Source: Utricularia gibba
Taxonomy: Eukaryota; Streptophyta; Magnoliopsida; Lamiales; Lentibulariaceae
Direction: 5' to 3'
NCBI GenBank assembly: GCA_002189035.1
Contig: NEEC01000017.1
Location: 124,001 to 188,000 of the forward strand
Length of the DNA: 64,000 nt
Part shown: in pieces, positions 1 to 10,720 of the stretch
Layout of the letters: every line of letters begins with the position of its first letter
Numbering within the stretch: position 1 is the stretch's first letter
The notes under the pieces: generated by a model
The model's database searches: none
What the model was told of the DNA's origin: nothing
The model's input: the letters and a program-made list of their open reading frames with translations, nothing else
Program-made: the position numbers and the translations under genes

Positions 1-225
1 ATCTGCAATCTCTTGGAAGTTACTGAGATGTTCAGCCATGGAGCCTCCATCCTTAAACTTTAGGTTGGAAAGCCTTTTATCCATCATCATTTTATTTTGG
101 GGATTGCTTGGTTGATAGATTTCTTCCAATTTATTCCAGAGTTGTTGAGCGTCTTCCAATCTGGAAATCCGATGTTGAATTGTCCTACATGCAACAAGAT
201 GTAGTTTTATTCCAGTCATCCACAT
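1..225 (-). pseudogene. Ty1/copia gag remnant (UBN2-type), cut by window edge
   Basis: Read on the minus strand from about 225 down to 1, one open frame resembles the middle of a copia Gag polyprotein. It contains the motifs LEDAQQLWNKLEEIYQP and DKRLSNLKFKDGGSMAEHL, the usual 'LW..L...Y' and 'L..LKF..G.S...H...F' pattern of plant copia Gag. No start, no zinc knuckle and no pol are visible, and the frame runs off the left edge. It abuts an inverted gypsy LTR fragment, so it is a TE relic. The domain assignment is by pattern only. Confidence 0.6.
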
Positions 226-289
226 TATATAAAACAACTATTGATGCATGTCGTTTCCACAAAAAAATTTAATAAGGAGTAAATTTAAG

Positions 290-497
290 CGATGAACCTT
301 AAATAAAGTAAATGTTCTTGGGTTTGGAATCCTGTCCAGCTATGTTCGTTGCATCTTCACTCTTCCAGCTTGAGTACTCGATTATAGGAGTAAGGAATTG
401 CCTACCCTCGCTTACACTCTCTTGCAAGAAGGCACGGGAATAGCCCGATGTTGCTCCACCTTGGATGAACATGAGAATAAGAGGTCCTGCTAGCATA
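290..497 (-). repeat. Inverted fragment of gypsy LTR family A
   Basis: These bases are the reverse complement of about 14620-14825 within the 3' LTR of the gypsy element further right. The shared stretch includes AACGAACATAGCTGGA and GGAGCAACATCGGGCTATTC on the LTR strand, with scattered mismatches and a small indel. Similarity stops near 497. A third, direct copy lies at 4832-5046. This is a truncated, inverted LTR piece, not a gene. Confidence 0.8.
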
Positions 498-502
498 CTT
501 GA

Positions 503-1637
503 TAACACTGTTTTTGTTGTGTTTTTATATATGTGTTTAAGTGTGTTTTATAGGGTTAAATGTTGCTTAGGGTGCTAAAATGTCTTCTTTTGTGCATTCA
601 GTCTGTTAAAATGTGTTTATTGTGAAAATAGGCTCAATTGGCAACAATTGAGCCGAAGATTCTAATATTTCGTCTAGTCTGTGTTTTAAGTCTTACCAGG
701 GTAAGAGCTAGTGCTGCAGCAACGTACTTTCCGCGTTGAGAAGTCAAAAAGGGACAGAAAATCTGTGCAAAAGCCACTTTCCACCGAAAGTAGCCACCCT
801 TTTGAAGAGATAAGATATGGACCAGAGATCTCCCTTCTAGAGGACTGAGGAAAGGACAATGCTACCCTTAATTTTGAGCTGCAAAAGGGAAAAGGAAGGG
901 AGAGAAGAACAGAAGTACATTGTGCACGCAGAGTGCACTGACATCAAACAGGAGCAAGCGGGAGTGAGGAGAACGTTGTTTCTCCGGCGCAAGTCTCTGG
1001 CGACCTCCAGATCTGCGTGTCTACACCACCGTTCCGGCCAGAACTTCAATTTCCAACAGATCTCCAGCCCACAGAAGCATCCTGCAACTTTCATTTATAG
1101 ATTTCTGCACTCCCTTTTCTACGTGAACTTGAAACTGTTATTGCTGTCGTTTTTATGCTTTCTGATGCTTTTCGGTACCTTGCTGTGAACTGGAAACTCG
1201 TTGTAGACCTTGCCTTAGTTTCTAAACATGTTTCTGTTTAAGCTTTCCATGTTTGCCTTTAAGTTTCACGCGCTTTTACTGTTCCTGCGAACCATGCTCT
1301 GTTTCTGCAAACTATTACTCTGTTTTCAAGCGTTCCAAGTTGGGTTTAAGCCTAAGGGCTGTGTTGAGTGACACACGAGCTAAACCCTGGTGTAAAACCC
1401 AGCCAAATTACTTTTATTTTATGTTTTATGCACCTTCACGTTAATTTCAGTCCCTCTTCATCCCTGCAACTCGTTTATTCCAGTAACTGTTATTTTACGT
1501 CTTACCCGCATTAGACTTAAATCCCAAGAAACCCCCCCTGCTTCTGTAAATGTGTTAATCTTCACAAAAATGCAACCATTCCTTGTGGATTCTACCCTTG
1601 CTTGCCACGCTACATTAATTCTTATGATTTGTGTAGT
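503..1637 (+). repeat. LTR-like stretch, probably Ty3/gypsy, interrupted by a solo LTR
   Basis: No convincing gene is present. The stretch starts TGATAACACTG and ends in a 'ccttgtggattctacccttgcttg' type segment of the kind seen near the 3' end of Athila-like LTRs. The sequence resumes at 2816, after the solo LTR inserted at 1638-2810, and runs on as AT-rich DNA to about 2850. It is then followed by a gag fragment. The small open frames here lack any family signature. The LTR assignment rests on composition, the terminal pattern and context. Confidence 0.4.
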
Positions 1638-2810
1638 TGATAACACATATTTTTAAGTGATTGAGTGCATGGAAAAGATTCATATTGTGCTACAAAAATT
1701 TAGTTTTACTACCTAATTTTATATTTTTGCGCATAAGTACCGCAATTGTGTTATTTTAGTCTTAGTTGGGACTAAATCTACGATTTAGTCTCAACCTTCT
1801 AATAGTTTTACTCGAGCAATGCAGTGCAGGTTGCAACACGAATCCCAAGGAGCCGAATATGCACAGTTTAGTGGCAGAAGATGAGTCCAAATGTCTGAAA
1901 AGTGGTACACACAAAATCCAAGGAGGAAAAAGGAAGATTTTGGACAAAAAGGGAGGAAAGGTGGAGAGAGAAGCAGATCTCCCTTTGGAGACTCAAGACA
2001 AGTTTCTGGAGATTTTTTGGAGGAAGGAGAAGGAGGGGACGACAAACCAGAAGAACACAGCTTCTCTTAAGAAATTATTTTCGTTCTTCATGTTTACTAT
2101 TTCTAGCTAAGACTAGATTTGGATTTCCTGTGTGAACGAAGTGTTTGTCCTACTTTTGCTTCATATTGCTCGTTGTTGTTTAGCATTTGTAGCCAAGATG
2201 TTGCTTAGTATCTGCTATGAAGGTGTTTTACTTTCCATTACCATGAGTAGCTAAGCACTTAGAGGGGGATGCCTTAGGGTGAGAAGGGGAGAAATATGCT
2301 AATCCATCTTTAGACCTCATAAATCATAAGTCACACTACTTCTTTAGCAAACCAGGATAGATCCAGGAGGGGGAGGTAGTGAAACCCAACTAACAACCCT
2401 AATTAGAGGTAGACCAAAGATTAGGGGGAAAAACAAGAATCCGGGTAGACCTAGATCTTGTGAGTTAGTTGAATGATTTTTGATTTATGTGAGCTTGTTT
2501 AGTGATATGCATACATTCCCTAGGAGTCCCAAGGCATCACCCATTCCATTCCAGAAACTACCGAATCCAAACTTGTTACTTTTCTTTACTGTATTTCGTT
2601 GTAGTCCTGACTTAGTCCTAGTTAAGACCAATTTTACCAATGTGACACTGATTTCATGCTTTGGCTAATCACTTGACAAGCACCTGCTCTTCGTGTTCGA
2701 CCCTAATCACTATGCTCATAATTGTTTTATGCTTGAATGTGGGTTAAGTTATAAATTTATTTGATAGGAAAATTTGCATTTAACGACATTGCGTAATTTT
2801 TCGTTTATCA
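1638..2810 (+). mobile_element. Solo LTR of gypsy family B with perfect 5-bp target duplication
   Basis: The 1173-bp unit begins TGATAACACATATTTTT and ends TTTTTCGTTTATCA, so its ends form the short inverted repeat TGATAA/TTATCA. It is flanked by GTAGT at 1633-1637 and GTAGT at 2811-2815. No coding domain lies inside. Related copies occur at 3923-4829 (-), about 30864-30980 (+), 31970-33213 (-), 34574-34668 (+) and about 42800-43849 (+). A single LTR with intact TSD is the classic product of unequal recombination between the two LTRs of one element. Confidence 0.88.
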
Positions 2811-2854
2811 GTAGTATAATAGCTCGGTTTATAAATTTCTTTTGATACGTTGAA

Positions 2855-3833
2855 TGTGCTAAACCGCGATTTGAGCCTATGAGGAATCATCCCAATTTTA
2901 GCTGGAGAAGCACCAACGTGGAGAATCCACAACATCTGGGATTCACTCAACCGCAGCAGCAACCAGCTCCACCAATTTCGTTTCAACAAGGACAGAGTGT
3001 TCAGCAGGGGAATAGGTATCAAAGCAGGCCTTATCAACCTCCACATCAAAGAGTCGATCAGCCAAGCACTTCAGGTGTTAAACCACCTCCTTCCACTAAA
3101 GAAATGATGAAGATGATGCTGGAAAACATGGCCAGACGTGATGCTGAACAAGCAAAAAGGGATGCTGAACAGGCCAAAAGGGATGTTGAATCTGAGAAGA
3201 TGATGAAGAGTCTTGAGAGGCAAATTGGCCAACTTGCTATAGAGCTCACTGAACTGAAAGGAAACTCAGGGAAATTACCATCTCAGCCCAATGCTGATCC
3301 GAAGGCCAACATTTCTGCTATAGAAATTCGTGGGGGAAAGCAGCTACCTGACCGAAAAGCCCCTACAAGCCACAGCAAAGCAGCAGAAGGGATTCAAATT
3401 AATTCTGAGGATAAGGTGCAGCATGAAAAGGCAGTAGGGGAACCTGTTGTTGAGATCAAGAAGACGTCTCCTTTTCCTGGAAGATTGCAAGCTCGAGCAA
3501 GGCAAGAAGAAAAGGACTCTATCATTTCAGCCTTGGACTCTGCAACGATCACCATGAAGGCTGTAGATTATTTAAGGCAAGTGCCGAAAGGGATCAAAGT
3601 TCGAAGAGGAAAAGCAAGGATGAGGACGTGATCAAAGTCAGTGCTCAAGTCTCCGCATACCTGACCCACCCACCCGATGCCAGAAAAATGTTCAGACCCT
3701 GGAACATTTTTTGTTCCTATCCAGGTAGGAACTAAATTCATCAGCAGGGCAATGGCAGATCAAGGCGCTTCAATCAACATGATGCCTTATGAAGTTTATT
3801 TGGCACTGGATTTGGAACCCCTCAGGCCTTATG
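2855..3833 (+). pseudogene. Ty3/gypsy gag C-terminus and start of protease (fragment)
   Basis: An open frame (about 2855-3631) carries the gypsy Gag segment RNHPNFSW followed by a Gln/Pro-rich stretch. Next comes a Lys/Glu-rich heptad-like helix with a repeated DAEQAKR unit, then the RQIGQLA and ISAIEIRGGKQLP segments that precede the protease in Athila/Tat-like elements. After a stop at 3629-3631, the protease reading resumes at about 3690 (FFVPIQVGTKFI). It shows an altered active-site motif DQGASINMMP, where most relatives have DLGAS. Homology ends abruptly at about 3833, where an inverted LTR terminus begins. It differs from the gag of the larger element to the right, so it is a separate insertion. 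Confidence 0.8.
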
Positions 3834-3862
3834 AAGAAATAATAAGAAAATGACACTTAACA
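3834..3862 (-). repeat. 29-bp inverted terminus of LTR family A
   Basis: The 29 bases are the exact reverse complement of 13713-13741, the first bases of the 3' LTR of the large gypsy element (TGTTAAGTGTCATTTTC...). Beyond 29 bp the match stops on both sides: protease DNA to the left, unrelated DNA to the right. It marks a rearrangement breakpoint. Confidence 0.75.
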
Positions 3863-3922
3863 ACTATCCAGTATGATGTAGCAAGTTTGAATCTAATAAG
3901 TGGAAATGATTAGGAATACACT

Positions 3923-4829
3923 TGATAAACGAAAAATTAGCAATTTCGTTAAATTGCAATTTTCCCTATCAAATAAATTTATAACCTAACACACATTTAA
4001 GCATATAACAATTATGAGCATAGTGATTAGGGTCAAACACGAAGCGTAGGTGCTTGTCATGTGATTAGTGCATGCATGCAATCAGTGTCATGTTAGTAGA
4101 TTTGGTCTTAACTATGACTAAAGCAGAGTTGCGATAAAATGCAGTAAAGAAAAATAACAAGTTTATGAATTCGATTGTTCTTATAATGAAATGGGTGATG
4201 CCTTGAGACTCCTGGGGGATGTATGCTCATCACTAAACAAGCTCATACAAACCATAAATCAAACAACTAACTCACAAGGTCTAGGTCTACCCGGACTCTT
4301 GTTTTCTCCCTAATTTTTTGTCTACCTCTAATTAGGGTTGTTAATCTAGGTTTCACTACTTCCCCCTCTTGGATCTATTCTGGTTTGTTAAGAAAGTGGC
4401 GTGACATATGGGTTGATTAGAACTAAGATTGATTAGCACATTTCTCCCCCTTTCACCCCAAATCACCCCTAAGTACTTAGTCACTCATGCTTAAGATAAA
4501 CGAAAAATAGAAAAGAAAACATCATCCACATTGTAATCTCACAGTTAAATACCAAAAAGTAAACAAGTAAGGAATTTAAAATGTCAACAAAAAACTAGAA
4601 AATGTTGCTAGTTGTTTTTAGCTAAGAGTAATATTCTTTGGAAACAAAAAAATAGTCTTCAAACATCAGCTTCGTTCCTGTTCGTTGTCCTCCTACTTTC
4701 CCCCTCCCCCCCCCCAAAAAAAAAAATTCTCCAGAAAGAATGTCGTGTGTCTCCAATGGGGGAGATCTTTTTCTCTCTCATCTTGTCCCCCTTTTTGTCC
4801 AAAATCCACTTTTTCTCCTCTTTGGATTT
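3923..4829 (-). repeat. Truncated LTR family B copy, reverse orientation
   Basis: Starting TGATAAACGAAAAATT at 3923, this is the reverse complement of the 3' part of the solo LTR at 1638-2810. It includes the 'AAATAAATTTATAA' block, the 'TCTACC..' block and the purine/pyrimidine-rich block. The copy ends near 4829 inside the LTR, and about 250 bp of the expected LTR start are missing. LTR family A sequence begins immediately after. The poly-C/poly-A run at about 4707-4727 is inside it. Confidence 0.8.
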
Positions 4830-4831
4830 TT

Positions 4832-6677
4832 TCCTATAACTGAGTACTCGAGAGGACCAGAGAAGAGTGAAGATGCAACGAACATAGCTGGATAGGATTC
4901 CAAACCCAGCAACACTTACTTTATTTAAGGTTCATCGCTTACGTTTATTTCAGTTGTCTGTTCAAAACCCCCTTATTCCCTTACTCAAGCTTCATCAGCA
5001 ACATTTCTCACACCTTTTACCTTCAAAACCGTTTACAAATCGTGACTCCACTGTTGGGTTTCTCGTAGACATCGTATGTCTCAAAAGCAACGGAATTTTA
5101 AAAAGTTTGAGAAATCCTCAACGCAGATCTTGGAATACGGTATACATCAAACTAAGGGATGCTGAAATACCTTTCAGATGACTCCGTTGTTCACCAACCG
5201 CCAATAGGAGACGGCCTCTATGGTATCCACACGTGGAGCACTCCGTCGATAACCTTCTCAAGGCTCTTGAATGCTGGTCGAGTTCCTCAGGTGCTAGTAG
5301 AGAAAAACGCTTCCTAGTGGATTAGTCTCAGAGAGCACGAAGACCCTTGGAGCATCTCTCAAGATCTAAATCTTTTGATAGATATATGGTAACATATCAA
5401 ATCATATCTCCGTAAAGATCTTATCTTGTGGAGATATGTATATGTTCCAAATCTTATCTATATATGATCTTTTATTTTGAGTTTAATCAATATTAATCTC
5501 AAAATAACTCTCAATTTAATTTATCCACTTTACCAATTACATCTCATGTAATTGTGTCATTCTATTTTATATCGATGAGTGACTTCACTATTGTGTGTGA
5601 TCCTATAGGCTTCTTCAATCAAAGCCGTAATAATGGATTTATTAATTAACTCTTAATTAATCAAATCCATCATTATCGATCATGAGTTATGTCTAGCAAC
5701 ACATCATGATTCTCAAGATGTAAGAATAATCAGGTGAACTGATTGAGCCTTTCCATGACCAGCCACCAAGCAGTGAATAGCTTTCATCATACTTATATCT
5801 CATTCGATACTAGAACATGGGTGTGTGTCTTTCTTATGTATCGAACTTATAATTGCATTCAAGCACTAACACTCAATGACCTACTCAAATAATTCGAGTG
5901 TCATTACCCTGGGCCCAGAACTTACTGTTAGGCTTTGATGCAATTACTTGAGATATGATCTCATCGCTAACATGAGTGATGAATCCTTTATTGATCAATA
6001 AACTATCTCCAACCTTAAGGAGTCACATCCCTACTCATCCATACTAGGCAAGCCATGGTTAGGCTCCCATTAGTAATGAGCGAAAATGTGAGCTTAAGAT
6101 CAAGAGAACTTTGTTGACCTCAAATCTAAGCTTAATTGCACGGCTGTCATATTCGAGATCTTGCTACTGACACTTGGTTAGCTTCCCATAGTAGCATCTC
6201 GAAGATGAGTCATCCAGTGAATCGATTCTCTAATCGACACCCACACATAGGTTCTAGTAATCTCATTACATCAATTATGAGAACCATTGCCTAAACTGTT
6301 TAGGGAACTCAATGTGTGCCAGCTTATCCGTATTTGTGATATCCTCATTTCACAAATACTCTAGCTAGGGAGTTTTTAACTTGATCACGAGTGCTTGAAC
6401 AATCTCACATTATGATCTCATCATAATTTTTATAGCACATAGATCAAGTAGAGGATTTTATCAATGATATAAATTTGATCACAATTCAAAGTAAATATCA
6501 TAAGATAAGATTTGCCAATGAGTTGATTGTCTCTAGAACACATACACTAACAAGTTGTATTCGGGGTGCCTCACCTTTCACTCAAAAACAACTCCCTGTG
6601 TTCGACACCCGTACTATGCTTTTGTGTTTTACGAGTTTTAAAAGTATTAAAATTTGTTGTGGAAACGACACGCATCA
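4832..6677 (+). repeat. Truncated 5' LTR of family A, interrupted by an insertion
   Basis: 4832-5046 matches 14722-14936 of the 3' LTR, and 6553-6677 matches about 14932-15055 (GTTGTATTCGGGGTGCCTC... ending CGACACGCATCA). The first roughly 1 kb of the LTR (13742-14721 in the 3' copy) is absent. Between the two matching parts lies a 1.5-kb insertion. The LTR ends CA at 6677, seven bases before the primer binding site. Confidence 0.82.
5052..6552. mobile_element. 1.5-kb insertion in the 5' LTR, itself LTR-like (TGTT...AACA)
   Basis: Comparison with the uninterrupted 3' LTR places an insertion between '..AAATCGTGAC' and 'AGTTGTATTCGG'. The insert starts TGTTGGGTTTCT at 5052 and ends CACTAACA at 6552. 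It therefore has TG...CA ends forming TGTT/AACA, is AT-rich and has no coding domain, as a solo LTR would. The five bases TCCAC before it do not match AGTTG after it, so no clean target duplication is seen. The family is not recognised. Confidence 0.55.
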
Positions 6678-6683
6678 AATTTT

Positions 6684-6701
6684 TGGCACCGTTGCCGGGG
6701 A
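6684..6701 (+). other. Primer binding site, tRNA-Asp type
   Basis: TGGCACCGTTGCCGGGGA lies seven bases after the CA end of the 5' LTR. It is complementary to the 3' end of plant tRNA-Asp with one mismatch (A for G at the fifth base). This PBS type is characteristic of Athila and related plant gypsy elements and primes minus-strand synthesis. Confidence 0.88.
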
Positions 6702-6852
6702 GTTGAATTTTTTTTGTGTTTGGTGTTGTGTGTGAGTTTCGTTTTATCTTCCTTTTTGTTTTCTTGTCTTTTTCCTTTTTCTTTCTGTTTTTCTTCCCTT
6801 TCCTTGTTGTTTCTTTCCCTTGTTTCCGTTTCTCCTCTGTTTTTCTCTTTTT

Positions 6853-8343
6853 ATGTAGCCAGGTCTACCAAGGGCTCGTCCAAGCCTGAGATCTTACAGA
6901 GAAGTTTTATATCCTTTGGAACAAGAGGTGGAACGAACCTTTCTTTCTAAAAAGAGAGAGCAGACGTCTTGTTCGACCACTGGAGACATCATGGCAACAC
7001 ATGTACCCGTTGGAGTACCAATAGTGCCCGAGACCCAGGGAGAACAACCTCACGGAAACTTTCCAGTACTAGTTCCCACTAATTATGGACCAGCACTACA
7101 GACCATCAAGGAGGAAATCACTGCAAATCATTCAGACCGTCCCTTATGCATCATCTTCGATGGAGAAGAAGACTATGAGCTACGTCCTTACTTATTCCAT
7201 ACGCTTCCAAAGTTTGCTGGAAGGAAAAATGACGACCCTAACTGTCATCTACGTGAGTTGCACACGGCTTGTGCATCCATGCGCCCCAAGGGAGCCACGG
7301 AGAATCAAGTCAAACTTAGAGTGTTTCCTTTCAGTCTTACCGAACAAGCTTTGGAGTGGCTCTATGGACTTCCACCTTCATCTATCGCCACATGGGAGCA
7401 GATGGTTCAAAAGTTCTTAGATCGCTATGCACCACTAGGAAGAGCTTCTGCTGGAAGGAGAGCTTTAACCACTATGATGCAGAGTGAAGGAGAAAACTTG
7501 CAAGAGTATTATGATCGTTTCAACCGAATCTGCAACTCCTACCCTCAGTATGGACTCACTAAAGGCCAGATCTTACAGCACTTCTATGAAGGATTGACTC
7601 CTATGATCCAAGGACAAATGGATGCTGCTTGTAATGGATCATTATTAGCGAACCGTCACAGTGCTGATGCCCACAGACTCATTGAGCAAATGGCTGCTAA
7701 TTCCTATTCCACAGCCAATCGTTATGACAACTCCTATAGACCACCTGGTGGAAACATTGGAACAGCGAAAGCGGTCTATGGAGTGGACAACTCAGAAGTA
7801 TTGGCTCAACTTGCAGCAATGAGCGACACATTGAAGTTTGGTCTTCAAGCCTTGCTTCAACAAAAGGTAGGATATTAAGGAACCTCAAGTTCTATGCCAT
7901 CTCACTTTGACTCTGGATCAAGAGTTCCTGAAATGCCGGTGGAAGAAGTTAATGCCTTTTATCAGAACCAAGGTGGGACGTACAACTATGGAAATTATCA
8001 GATGCCTTGAAGAGACCATCCTTGTTTTCGCTGGAGACAGCCAGCACCCCCTGGTCAAGCACCATCATTAGGGAACCCACCTGGTATTCCTCATAAGACT
8101 ATCACTGGGCCACCTCAACCATTGCAGATAACCGGACCTCCAAAACAACACATGGTTCCATACCATCCGAATCACAGTTTAGAGGCCATGGTCAAATCTC
8201 TTGCGGAAAGCACCTCCAAAATGTATGCTGAACAGAAGGACATGAAGGGCCAAATCACGAGTATTCAAGGCCAGATTACTCAGCTTGCACAAGCAATGAA
8301 CCGTTTGGAAACAAAGGGAGGATTGACATCACAACCAGTGTAG
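6853..8343 (+). pseudogene. Ty3/gypsy Gag (family A), nonsense-mutated
   Basis: The Gag coat protein frame appears to start at ATG 6853, immediately followed by TAG at 6856-6858. It then reads PGLPRARPSLRSYREV and YPLEQEVERT, the usual Athila-like Gag N-terminus. The retrotransposon gag domain follows at about 7150-7650, with DDPNCHLREL, VKLRVFPFSL, ALEWLYGLPP, W.QMVQKFLDRY and LQEYYDRFNRICNSYPQ. The frame stops at 7876-7878. A second stop interrupts it at about 8008, and the C-terminal part (EAMVKSLAES...ITQLAQAMNRLETK, a likely coiled coil) continues at 8122-8343. If translation occurred, ATG 6991 could start a shorter product. No CCHC knuckle is visible, which is usual for this lineage. 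Confidence 0.85.
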
Positions 8344-9360
8344 AATCCAGAGCACATAAATGCCATCTCGCTGAGAAGTGGAACTAACCTACCAGACCCT
8401 TACCCATGGTTCACAAACAAGGTAGACAGGTCCGAAGAAAAGGAGCTGGAGGTCATAGATAGTGATTCAGATGTTGATGAAGAAATCATTGACGAGGACC
8501 TAGATGACTCACAAGTGCAGAACAATGATGTTCCAAAGTCAACCGAAAATGTTCAGGAGAAGGAGGCAATTGAAGTTCCTCAGACCAAGCCTTTGGTCAT
8601 ACCGCCACCCTTCCCGATGAGGCTTCGAAGAAGGAACAAGGACAAGAAAGGACTGAAAACTTTTATGGAAATGATGAAAAAGGTTAATGTTTCTATTCCT
8701 CTTCTTGACATGATTGAAAAGGTCCCCAAGTATGCCAAGTTGCTGAAGGACCTATGTGACCCAAAGAATAAAGCAAAGGTGGAACAAGAAGTGATCCCTT
8801 TGATCGAAAACATTTCAGCCATCATTCAAAGGAGAATGCCACGTAAGTGTAAGGATCCCGGTATGTTTTCAATTCAAGTTACCATCGGAAATACAAGGAT
8901 TTCAGTAGCTATGTGTGATCTTGGTGCCTCGGTTAATGTTATGCCTAGATCTCTTTATTTTTCTCTTGCATCTAAGTTAGGAAAACTTGAACCGACGAAT
9001 ATTGTATGCCAATTAGCAGATAGATCACAAGTTACACCAGATGGTAGAATTGAAGATGTTTTTGTTCATGTTAAGAATTTAGTTTTTCCAGCTGACTTTT
9101 TGGTTATTCCTATGGAAAATGAGAATCCTAAGGTTTCGGAGTCCATTATTTTGGGATGACCATTCATGGCTACTGCAGGTACAAAGATCGATGTTCAAGC
9201 AGGCACCATCAGTCTTCAGTTCGATGGGCAGGTGCTGGACTTTAGTCTTGACAAAGCCATGAAGCATCCTGATCAGACCAATGAGATACATGCGATCTCC
9301 ACATGCGAAACTGATACTGATCACTATGCGATGATCCATGAACAAGGGCCCGAATTCGAT
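8344..9360 (+). pseudogene. Ty3/gypsy protease region (family A)
   Basis: After a stop at 8341-8343 the frame reads INAISLRSGT...LPDP (about 8350-8400), an acidic linker, then KPLVIPPPFPMRLRR. The aspartic protease follows, with active-site motif CDLGASVNVMPRSLY near 8920-8960 and the distal LGxPF region at about 9150-9170. The conserved Arg of that region has become a stop (TGA at 9157-9159). The catalytic DLGAS itself is intact. The protease would cleave the Gag-Pol precursor. It is fused in frame to RT downstream, as expected for this lineage. Confidence 0.85.
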
Positions 9361-10720
9361 TTAGACACGGAGATTTCTCAATCTGAAGACTTTCCTTTTG
9401 CTGAACTTGAAGTCTTTAATCATTCAGATGATCCACCCGACGAACCTCATGTGCAGGATGTTTCTTTTCTTAGCTTGGAAACATCTAGCGAGCCACTAGT
9501 ACCTTCCGTTATTCGAGCACCATCATTAGAGTTAAAAACTTTGCCCGAACATTTGAAATATTTTTTTCTTGGTGATGATGATATCCTACCTGTTATTGTT
9601 TCTAGTTTACTAACCTTGGAACAGGAGGAGAAGCTTAAAGCTGTGCTTCAAGAGCACAAACAAGCAATTGGTTGGACTTTAGCTGACATCAAGGGAATCA
9701 GCCCTCCTATTTGCACTCATAGGATTTACCTAGAGGATGGGACGAAGCCATTTCGACAGCCACAGAGGAGACTGAACTCCCCGATGGTGGAAGTGGTCAA
9801 GAAAGAGATTTTGAAGCTGTTATCTGCAGGTATCATTTATCCTACATCTGACAGTGAGTGGGTTAGCCCTGTGCAGGTTGTCCCAAAGAAGACTGGTATC
9901 ACAGTGATGAACAATGAACAAGGGGAACTTATTCCCACAAGAGTGCAGAATGGTTGGAGGATGTGTGTGGACTATCGCAAGCTGAATTCCGCCACCAGGA
10001 AAGACCACTATCCCCTTCCTTTTATAGACCAAATGCTTGAATGACTTGCAGGGAAGAGCCACTATTGTTGCTTGGATGGATATTCCGGTTTCCACCATAT
10101 TCCCGTGGCTCTTGAAGATCAATCCAAGGTAGTTTTTGTTTGCCCTTTTGCAACTTTTGCCTATCTTTCCAAGGATGCCATTTGGACTATGCAATGCACC
10201 TGCCACTTTCCAAAGATGCATGGTGAGTATCTTTTCGGAGTATGTGGAAGAAATTAGTGAGGTCTTCATGGATTATTTCACTGTTTATGGCAATAGTTTT
10301 GATGAATGCTTAGGAAACTTATCTTTGATTTTGAAAAGCTGTGTTGAGACTAACCTTGTGCTTAACTATGAGAAGTGTCATTTTATGGTTGAGCAAGGCA
10401 TCATTTTGGGACATGTAGTTTCCAAGAGAGGAATTGAAGTGGACAAAGCAAAGGTTGAGGTAATCCAAAAACTACCTTACCCTACTTGTGTTCGAGACAT
10501 TCGCTCCTTTCTTGGTCATGCGGGATTCTATAGAAGGTTTATCCAAAATTTTTCGAAAATTACATCCCCCTTATGTGTCTTGTTACACAAAAATGTTGAT
10601 TTCACTTTTGATGAGAATTGTCGGTTAGCTTTTGATACCTTGAAAGAAAAACTTGTTTCGGCCTCTATCATTCAGGCTCCTAACTGGAATTTTCCTTTTG
10701 AGCTCATGTGTGACGCTAGT
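9361..10720 (+). pseudogene. Ty3/gypsy reverse transcriptase (family A), inactivated
   Basis: Pol continues through the linker with HKQAIGWTLADIKGISP and CTHRIYLEDG. The RT fingers/palm follow: P..RRLNSPM..VVKKEI.KLL.AGIIYP.SDS.WVSPVQVVPKK, then WRMCVDYRKLNSATRKDHYPLPFIDQMLE. A stop lies at 10042-10044. A frameshift between about 10150 and 10180 moves the frame into MPFGLCNAPATFQRCM. The catalytic motif, normally FMDD, reads FMDY (about 10267-10278), losing one metal-binding Asp. The thumb segment GFYRRFI.NFSKI..PLC.LL is present. RT copies element RNA into DNA. This copy cannot do so. Confidence 0.87.
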
